Below are positions 40,201 through 64,000 of a stretch of 64,000 bases of DNA, one piece after another. The notes beneath the pieces are model-generated. The model searched no databases. It was given only the letters and a program-made list of their open reading frames with translations, and was not told the DNA's origin. How positions within the stretch are numbered: the first letter of the stretch is position 1; the number at the start of each line of letters is the position of its first letter. Both the position numbers and the translations under genes were made by a program. The stretch is from the NCBI GenBank assembly GCA_018697195.1, contig CM031879.1, positions 28,317,207 to 28,381,206 of the forward strand. The letters run 5' to 3'. The DNA comes from Certhia americana. Taxonomy: Eukaryota > Chordata > Aves > Passeriformes > Certhiidae.

Positions 40201-42653
40201 CCCTAGTCAGGTTTCTCTGAAAACAGTAATGAAGTCCCTGAAAGTCTGAAAGTAAACTGTTCTTGTGAAAAAATAATAGCTCTGTTTGCATATTTGATAA
40301 TGGAAGTGTGAAACTATAAAACCAGATCACTTTCTTAATTGTATGTACTACAAGGCCAGCTTGCATCCTGAATTTGGGAAAAAAAACTAAGACAGAATTG
40401 CCGTAGAAATTTTCTGTTTAGTGAGAACAGCTCTTCAGCTTGTGCTCTGATAGAATGTTCTGTTGCTCTCACAAGTGTTTCTTTCTCCACATTCTTTGTG
40501 CTATCTGAACACACACACACACAAAAGTATTTCTCCAATTTAAATTTCATACTAGTTAAATAATAAGAGAAGTAATGGTCAAATGAAGCTACACTTGTTT
40601 ATAATATGTGTGGTGTTCTTCATAGAGTAATAAAATATTAGTAGGTTACTAGCATAGGCCAGTTTAACAGCTATTAGTGTTCACCATTATGAAAGTTGCA
40701 TTACTTCCTACATGACATATGTTAAATATGTACTTGTATATTTTCATTAAAATGTTTTCATATTTGTAGTTGCTTGTCTCGGGCAATACTTTTGGAATGT
40801 GGTCATTAATCTCTGGTGTTCAAAGTCTATATGTGTTTAATGTTACTTTGATTCTAATCTTGGGAGTATCTAAATGTATTTTTAGCTTTGGTATTTGAAA
40901 AAGTATAAGCCACTATTTCTTAACGGAAGTCCCCATCTTTAAAACATGCTCCAAGTTACCACGTTGTATAGGAATGATAACTTTGTTCTGATTTTTGTTT
41001 AACGTAAGTGTGTGTTACATGTATATATGTATTTTAAAATATTTTCATGTTAAATACACTTACCAGATAAACACATTTGTTGGCAAAACACCACACAGTC
41101 CTAGGATACGTTCGTGAGGGAATCCACATAAACAAATTATCTGTATTTTAGTATTCACCTTGATACTTCACTTAGTGACCTAAATCTTGTTTACTGAAGG
41201 CAAGTTTTTGCATTCTGTGCAGACTCTGTTTTACAAGACACACTATTTATAACTAATGCTATGTCAGAAGCTGTATTTAGTTGAAAATTTTATTATTACT
41301 GTCACAATATGTATTACAGTGTAGAGACATTCATTTGTATTGCTGCCAGCTTTGCAGTGGATACATGAAAATTGTTATAGTGGCTTTCATAATGTTGGTA
41401 TTTGAGATTTTGGTGATGGTCTGAAATGAGGTGGCTGGTGTGGGCAGTAGTATGTTGTGATTGTGCTGTGGGCACACCACACAAGGCTTACTTTAAATTT
41501 CCTGCATGAGCCTACAGCAGTTCCTAACTTGTGGTACCATCTGTATTTTAGTGCACCTTTGCCATTCAGATACACTTCAGGCACTGTGGAGAAATCTAGA
41601 CAGCTGTGTAGATTATTTCTCAAAATAGATTAACTTGGGAGTTTTTCAAGAATTTGTGAAAATGTGATGGAGATAATAACAAATCTAGAGGGTTCTGATG
41701 TTTTGCTTGAAGAACTAAACTCAGACTGCAATTATACTTGAGATTTGATGAGCTGTCATCCTAGACGGAAACAGAGTGACTGTAGTATTAGTAAGAGGAA
41801 TACGTCTGGGAATTGCCTTTGTTGAAAAGATAAAGACTGGAGAATTAATACTGTTAGTAATTGTACAGCTCAGATATTCCTGGATGTGAAGCCCAGTGGG
41901 TCGATGAAGCAGCCACTGAAGCAGTAAGAGGTGATGCTGGATTGGAATTGTTTTTGGGAAGCACTAAGAATGCAGTAGAAGAGTTAGTACTGTAAAAGAA
42001 GTTTGGACATCAGCTGTGGTTCACAAGTAGATTCCACTGAAATAAAATCAAAAAATAAGTGAAGACAAGCTTACATAGCGGTGTATTTATGTAGAATCTG
42101 TTGGAGTTGCTGGTAGTGCAGTTTCTTCAGAGACTGATGTCATCCTCCAGCCACCTCAGTCTTTTGAAACTGCACTCCAGCATAAGCACTTTAGTTGGCT
42201 GTCATATATCTTTTATTATTTCCTTTCTAAGCTGGAGCATTATGAGTACAAAAACATTAAAAATCGTCTTAATTTCTTTCCTCTCAGTGTTCCTATAGAT
42301 ACTAACAAGGTATTTTCTTTGACTTGAATGATTAATTTTTTTCTTGAAACATTGAATCTTTTTCTTGTAGTGTCTAGAAAAGTGAAACTTGGAGGGTTGC
42401 AGATGCTCATAAATTTACACTTCTTCCAACAAAGATCAACGAAGATTGCATTACAAAAGATTTAAAACTTTATGAAGGCATGTATTTGGGTTTCCCCTGT
42501 TAGCAAAGGTTTCTTGATAGGGCAGGAATTTTTTAACCAAGTTTCAACCAAACTACAAATTGGACCATCTGTCATGTAGTCTTGTTACAAAACATGGTAT
42601 AAAAGTTTAACATATTTAAATTCTATTTAAATGCAATTATAGTTTGTATGTGA
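37201..42653. other. ARID2 intron 3, fifth block
   Basis: This is AT-rich sequence with an (AC)7 run at 40509-40522 and the 66-bp-period duplication at 39655-39766. From about 41640 to 42000 the + strand is purine-rich. No exon, RNA gene or identifiable mobile element was seen. Confidence 0.55.
39655..39766. repeat. Spaced direct duplication, period 66 bp
   Basis: An AT-rich segment of about 45 bp beginning GAGGTGTTACAAATTTTTAA occurs at 39661 and again at 39727. About 20 bases lie between the two similar stretches. Later positions differ slightly by small gaps. Confidence 0.85.
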
Positions 42654-42870
42654 TTATGTATAAAGAGCTTGGGCTCTTTTAATCTGCACAGGCCCTCTGA
42701 GTTTGCTCATAATTCTCCCTAAGTGTGACAGAATCTGGGTGGAGGCTGGACAATAAAAGTCCTGGCATGGTGTGTATGGTCTGATGGGCCCACTTGGGAC
42801 CTCATTCCAAACAGCCCAGCACAGGCTGGCTGGGACAGTATCCTGCATGCACCTTGTGTTTGAAAAACAC
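42654..42870. other. GC-elevated patch within intron 3
   Basis: About 60 per cent G+C over 42781-42840, counted by eye, against an AT-rich background. Minus-strand open frame 42654-42848 has no recognised product. It may be the remnant of an interspersed repeat or a regulatory element. I cannot name a family. Confidence 0.4.
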
Positions 42871-45800
42871 AGCTATTGGATTTGTGTATTCATCTGACAG
42901 GCTGGCCAAGTACAGCATTAAGAGTCTAGATTTGTCAGCTATTAGGTGGTCACAATAAACCAGAAATCAAACAAATCATGCTGAGAATCACATGTGCAGT
43001 GTTTCACTGGCAGCCTTAATGTGAGAGAGTCAGTTTTTGAGGTAGACAAGGTGAAGATGGAAAATGCAAATGCTGTTTTTGAAGAATTCAGCTGCAAGCA
43101 TGGATTCTGACAATAATTGGGTTTAACTGTTGAATTGGAATTTGTGGTTCCCTCAGGGCCAGGGGGAAAAAAAAAAAAAAAACCTGAAAAGATTGCATAT
43201 GACGCTGGCAAAACACTCAGACATGAAATCAAATTTGAGGCAGTTTTTTGTTGTACACTAAAGGTTTGAGCAGAGCTTGTAGCAGGTATGTTGTGTTTGC
43301 CATTTTCAGAAATTACTTAAGACAATTCTTGGGACAGGAATTTAGTAAGTGAACATCTATGAGATGAGTAAATGAGTAGGACTTTGGGGCAGCTGCAGCA
43401 GCAGCAGCTTTCTTAAGTTCTAAGCAGGAGTTTCATTGCAGTGCATGGCACCAGTCTCCACTGAGTGTGCCAGCAGCAGAAGAATCAAGCTTAAATGCTT
43501 TGGCCCTACTGAGAATCAGCCTTCTATGGCATTAAAACACTGCCTGCTATTAGGCTTCATAAATGGATTGGATTTTCAAGTAACTGTATCAGGCATAGAT
43601 TCAAGCAATAGGACTGCAATGGATTTCCAAATAAAAATGGTATCTTTTTGAAAAGGTTGCAGCTTTCGATTGGCACCACAAGTTTGTGAGTTGTCTTGAG
43701 TTTCTTTGTCCTTGAGTTTAGAACGAGAGTCATGTCAAATTAGGGCCAAAGAGACGCTATATGCAATGATTCTCACTTAAGGTAATACAAATTAGAATAT
43801 TTAATAGTTTAAAATTCTTACTACAGTCAGGATTTTGTCTCATGATTATGTAGGATGTTGTTGTTGATAGTATTGCAAAGAGGAAGCGGGAGTACAAGCG
43901 AATGAGCAGGAAGAGTGTGTCTGACTTAGATCATAATGGGCGGTATTTGGTCAAACTGAAAATGGTGCAAGGTCACCTTGTCAGTCAGCCACTGGTAATG
44001 CTGTTAGATGGATAGTTTCAAGAAAGGTGATGTGGAGAGCTGTGGTGGAAATGGTACCTGCTTGCTCTTCAGCTGAATACAAAGATGAGGAGGGAACTGC
44101 CAGTTGGGCTGTGATAGTTCATGTCTGCACATGTCATGTTTTGCTTGACATTGGCTTAATATATATTTGGCACATTTATTGTGTCCCGGTAAAGGGAGCC
44201 AAAATATCCAAATGATCCAGATGTTTTATACTGTTAGATGAACCAGTTTCTGGTGTACTCTAAGCCCATTCAGGGCTATTGTTTATAGTAAATTATACAT
44301 GCCCCTAGATGTAACTAGTATAAAGGCTTCTTTAAAAACTAGTATAAAAGGCTTCTTTTTGTTAGTATTTTGTTTCCCAAAGATCTGAAAAAAACCCTGA
44401 AAATCACTGGGCTGAATAAAAACCTGTGTTGTTGCTAAATAAGTATTTTTCATGGACAAAAATATTACTCATCTTTGTAGAACTTCTTTCACACAGACTT
44501 GAATGGAACAAAGTGACATTGCTGTCAGAGGAACAGAATGTGTAATATGTTACTTTGATTTTCAAAGAGATATGATCTTTTGATTTCCAAATCAAGAGAT
44601 CCTTAAAGTAACCAATTTTCAGAAAACTTTAAAGTCACTTGCCCTTCAATAAGTAGCCAGCCAGTCTGCACATCTGTCTCTGGTTGCCCATGTATTTTCC
44701 TTTTTTTCAGTACTTGGCATATCTTGTTGTTCTAGCTATTCACCAGAGGGGTGTGTATGTATCTCTGTGTGTTTTGTTGGTTTGGGGGAGTGGTGGTGGT
44801 ATTAGTTTTGTTTGGGGGGTGTAGATTTTAAAAAATTATTTATTGTTCCATTTCTTTCTTTCTTTAATTTAAGTTAAACCTCTTTGAACAGAAGAATGAT
44901 CAAAGCTGAAAGGCCATGAGTGGCTGTAAATGGGTTTAATTTTATTTCAGTTTCTTGAATATTTTGGTTCACTGGGTAACACCAGTTCAGGGTGCCATGC
45001 TAACAGTGTGGAACATTTTTCCACACGTGTACAGAAGGCAGTTTTCCTAATTACTCCATCTTCACCAAGGCTTCAACATAATACTTAAGTGGGCTTTTTT
45101 AAAGACTTCTTAAAAATTTTCTGTCCCATATAAATTTTTTGTTTCATTAGTAATTTAATTCTTGTCCTCCATTTACTTAGTTGCTTCAATTCTTTTTTTG
45201 TACGTACTAGCTGCATCTTTTTTTTTGAACCTAATTGTTCAGTTGGTATTGACACTAAAAGAGAAGTTTAGAAGATTATTGTTGATGTATACTGCATGTG
45301 ACTCTGTGAAATTAAGGAAGCATTCTGAATTCCTGAAAACCTTTTTCTTTGATCAAAGCATACCTTTCTAGCCTATAACTACAGATCCAAGTTGTTTTGA
45401 AACAAGAAATTAGCTGTTGCAACTGATTATAATATATGAGCATTTGCACAACTGTTTTTCACTAACAGCAAAGCTCCATTTATTATTTTTAAATTTCTGT
45501 ATATTTAGAGCAAGACGTGTTTATGCTAAACTGTTTTGCTGTTTGCATAGTAGCTGTATGCAAGATTGTTGAGATTAGAGTTTAAGACTAGTAAAGCTCA
45601 TGTACAAGCTAATTTGCAAAGCTTCTTCTCTACGCTGAAATTCCAGGCCATGCATTCTCCCTGTAGGATAAAAAAGGAATGTTTGGAGGATTGAGGTCTG
45701 TACAGCTGTCTGTAAACAGTTGGCACTTATGTAGCATAAAGGAGTAATACTAAAGAGTCTATTACAATCTGATTATTTTCAGTTGAAATTTAGTATTACA

Positions 45801-48694
45801 GAGCTGTTGTACTAATGGAATGACAAATGTAATAATGGATTGACAAATAATGCAGCGTCCTCCCTCAATACTAGGAGTATTTTAAAGAGAATAAAGTGTT
45901 TATGTTAGAGGTGGGGAAATTATTTCTGTTGTTTGATTTGAGTTTTGGGTTTTTCTTGGGGTGGGAGGAAGGCAGGGTTTAGCCTTTGTAACTGATGCTT
46001 TGGGATTATTGAGGGCTTTATTTTGTTTAATTTTTGACTTTTCCTTGGCAAACCTGATAGTTTGCTGTGAGATAAGAAAGGAGAATTCTTCTGTGTAGAG
46101 GTGGAACCTCGGTAGATTGAATAACAAAACAAAGAGCTCAGAATTAAGTAAAGTGAAGTTGATCCTTGCATTGGCGTAGGGAAAAACTAGATCATCACTT
46201 AAAGGTAACTTGAATCCTGGTTTCCTGTGAAATGCTTTATGACACATTTGTGACAACTGTTGTCAACACAGAACAAATGATAACCATTCTAATATATACC
46301 TAATTTTTTTTCATAGAGGGAAGAAGGGAACTAGATTCTTGAACTTTGAGATTGTCTGTGTTCAACGGAACTGTTTTAACATGTTTTAATAAAGTAGATA
46401 TTAACAGAGGAGAACATCTAGGATATTCATATTGTTCAGCTTGCCTGGTATGGCTTTAATAAAAAGCATAAGGTTAAGTACATATGTTCCATATAACATT
46501 ATGGAGTAGCATGAGTTATTTTATGATACAAACAGCTTTTTTTTTTATTTTTTTCTGGTTTTTTTAATGCTTAAGTAGCTATTCAGTCATGGTAGAATGG
46601 ACGAGTCCAGAATAATCTGCAGATTGTATTTTGGGTATCATATGTGTTTCTGTATAGGGATTTTTACTTACTAAATGTTTTTATGACATTTTGTTTCAAT
46701 AATGAAACTGTTTTAAGTTCAGGTTTTGACTCAGACCAACAAATACAAGGAAATTAGCTCTAGCCACAGCATTTATTAGACAAGCTACAGCCATGTAGCT
46801 TCTTCTGGTGTGCAAATGGTACATGTGGCATCCTTGGCTATGTACACCTGTTTTCCCCTGCACCTGATCTAATATTCATCTGACCCCTGCTCAGTGTGAC
46901 TGTAAAGCCAGTGTAGAATCTTCCTACTTTTCTGAATGAGCTCTCTGAATTCAGAGCGAGTGATTGGACAGAAAAAGGAAAGGTCAGGCTGTCTTTGAAC
47001 TGCTCCTTTTGGTCTTGACCATAAATGCTCAGGCTCTGTTAATTAAAATTGATTGGATTACAGATTTGATTCATCTGCATATAAGAATATAGCTAAAGGA
47101 AAGAAGTGGGATAAAAGGGTAAGGAAATGTAGGGGAAAAGAAAACTTAGGATTTAGATTTTGGAGTAGTGTTGAGCTATGACTTTTAAAAAATTACAAAG
47201 AATTTTATAAGGTTTTATTTCCTTTGCACATACTCAGTTGAACCCTAACTCACATAAATGAGGATTTTTAGTTTAAAGATAAAAGCAACCATATTGAAGT
47301 GTAATTTTTAGTCTTTTAAAATCCCTAAAAGCAAATGATTGTGCAGGGAAGATTTTTGCGGACTCCTTAATTCACTCAAGAGTTTATGTAGTAAGGAGGG
47401 GGACTATGGCAGTGGTTTGTGTAACAATAACATATTTAGTACTGGGAGTATCCTGAACTCTACTCAGACGTGAATGGTATTTGTATGTGATGCAGTACAG
47501 CATGATATGCCTTATTAGCTCTGATATCTTTAATTTCTTCTGAAATGCCCTGTTTTCTTAAGAAAAAATGTGTTTGCTAATATGTTAAAGGTATGGTTAT
47601 GTCATTGATACCTCATTAATGAAATAATTACTAATTTAACGAATGTGAAATATTCCTCAGAGGTTAATAGGAATACTGTTTCCTTATAATCTTTCTGATT
47701 TACCATGAGTTAATTACTTCATTGTCTACTGACAAAAATGATACAAAAGCTTACTCATATAGTAAATATTTTAGGATATACAAAGAGAAATATAAATGTT
47801 TAAAATTATTTTCTGATTTTACAGTATTTTTATTACGATTTCATTGACTTGATACTGTAATTTTTCAGCACAGTTAACATCAGTAGATTTAAGTAGCTTT
47901 GATTTTGACTTAATTTCATGAAGGGTTTTCAACCTCATATCACTGTGCAGTTAAGGCTACAAGTGGGCATTTAAACTTGACTTTATATGTTGGAGTGTAG
48001 AATGTTCTGAAAGTTACATTTTTAATGCTAAATTAACTGTCATTGAAATAATTAATTTACCAAGCTGCTTGTTTAGTTTTTGTATATATAACTCCTATGC
48101 TTAAAGCCCATCCTTTGTACAGTATATCAACTTTTTTTCTTAAGTGATTTTTTTTTCCCAAAGCGATTTCCAGTAGTTATTAGCTGCGGCTATGGCTCTC
48201 AATTTCTGATCCTGAGTTGCGGCCCTTGGTATCCCACAATTCTCTTACACTTGTGTAGTTGGTAGGATGCAATATGCAGTTATTCTTTAAACTCTTTTAG
48301 GCAAAAAGAAAAAAGTATTTTTCTGGACTTGATCTTGCTATATGTAGTGGTAATGTGCACAGAGTAATTTTTAGGATGATTTCACCTGCAAAGTTACTTT
48401 GGGTCACAAAAGCTGATTTGGGAAAAACGGGCTTAGTCACAAAGTGGTGATTTGTTGCAATTTATTTAAGTGTCATTGTGGAAAAATGTAAAAAATTTGG
48501 TATCTAAAGTAATTACACATATCTACATTTTCTCTGACACCTGTTGTCAGTCTGACTCAGATTTTGTTTTTTAGCACTTTGATTGTTGTTTCTAGTAAAT
48601 CTCCATGTTTCTATACATTGCTTCCTTTGGCAGTTCTGCTTTGGAATGAAAGATTAAGCCGTACTAAGCCTGCTTTTTTATGATTTTATTTCAG
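42871..48694. other. ARID2 intron 3, last block before exon 4
   Basis: This is AT-rich intron with a 16-base A run at 43167-43182, a (TTTC) run at 44851-44865, and a 24-bp-period duplication at 44313. Around 46943-46956 lies a 14-bp palindrome (CTCTGAATTCAGAG). At 47038-47066 several homeodomain-like cores cluster. The block ends in the TTTATTTCAG acceptor of exon 4. No coding exon was seen. Confidence 0.6.
44313..44360. repeat. 24-bp tandem duplication
   Basis: AACTAGTATAAAGGCTTCTT at 44313 is repeated at 44337 with one extra A (AACTAGTATAAAAGGCTTCT). A short local duplication. Confidence 0.9.

Positions 48695-64000
<15,306 letters not shown>

Noticed and set aside
45900..46256. A 118-codon minus-strand open frame as a gene
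   Set aside because: It has Lys/Asn/Pro-rich composition and an overlapping frame of similar length in another phase, as expected from composition alone.
1..48694. Missing ARID2 exons 1 to 3 inside the window
   Set aside because: I looked for the peptides of the ARID domain that should precede exon 4 and saw none next to usable splice sites. They are most likely upstream of the window. A short diverged exon could still be missed by eye.

Overview
The window is vertebrate genomic DNA, most likely from a bird. It carries one recognisable gene on the + strand: an internal part of ARID2 (BAF200), the ARID/RFX-domain subunit of the PBAF chromatin-remodelling complex. Eleven exons can be placed between 48695 and the window end. 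All ten complete introns have GT donors and AG acceptors, reading phases agree across every junction, and the joined translation (about 502 codons) is collinear with human ARID2 from about residue 95 to 599. The count of exons before the protein's long glutamine/serine-rich part suggests they are exons 4 to 14 of the usual 21. That numbering comes from memory of the human gene. The bird assignment rests on two fragments of CR1 retrotransposon 3' ends, one per strand, on an otherwise low density of visible interspersed repeats, and on near-identity of the protein with the mammalian one.

Layout. Bases 1 to 48694 appear to be one very long intron (intron 3), AT-rich and without any exon I could recognise. 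Within it are two CR1 fragments (26570-26968 +, 37055-37200 -), a pair of about 131-bp near-identical blocks 3.1 kb apart (21595 and 24694), several short tandem duplications (37, 39, 15, 24 and about 45 bp units), homopolymer and simple-repeat tracts, and a few islands of clearly higher GC (about 8438-9000, 32420-32890, 42660-42870). Bases 48695 to 64000 hold the exons. Six of them are packed into 57538-60046, including introns of only 92 and 80 bp.

The coding part runs from the last few residues of the ARID DNA-binding domain, through the armadillo-like helical scaffold, across a variable linker, and into the RFX-type winged-helix domain, which is cut by the window edge. The start codon, most of the ARID domain, the long low-complexity region and the C-terminal zinc fingers lie outside. 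I found no RNA gene, CRISPR array, intact mobile element or second protein-coding gene, and nothing that amounts to a new biological system. Points worth a second look are the duplicated 131-bp block, a tandem splice acceptor 9 nt apart in one exon, a splice acceptor of the rarer AAG type with a near-consensus branch point, a CTCF-like motif, and the GC islands in the long intron.
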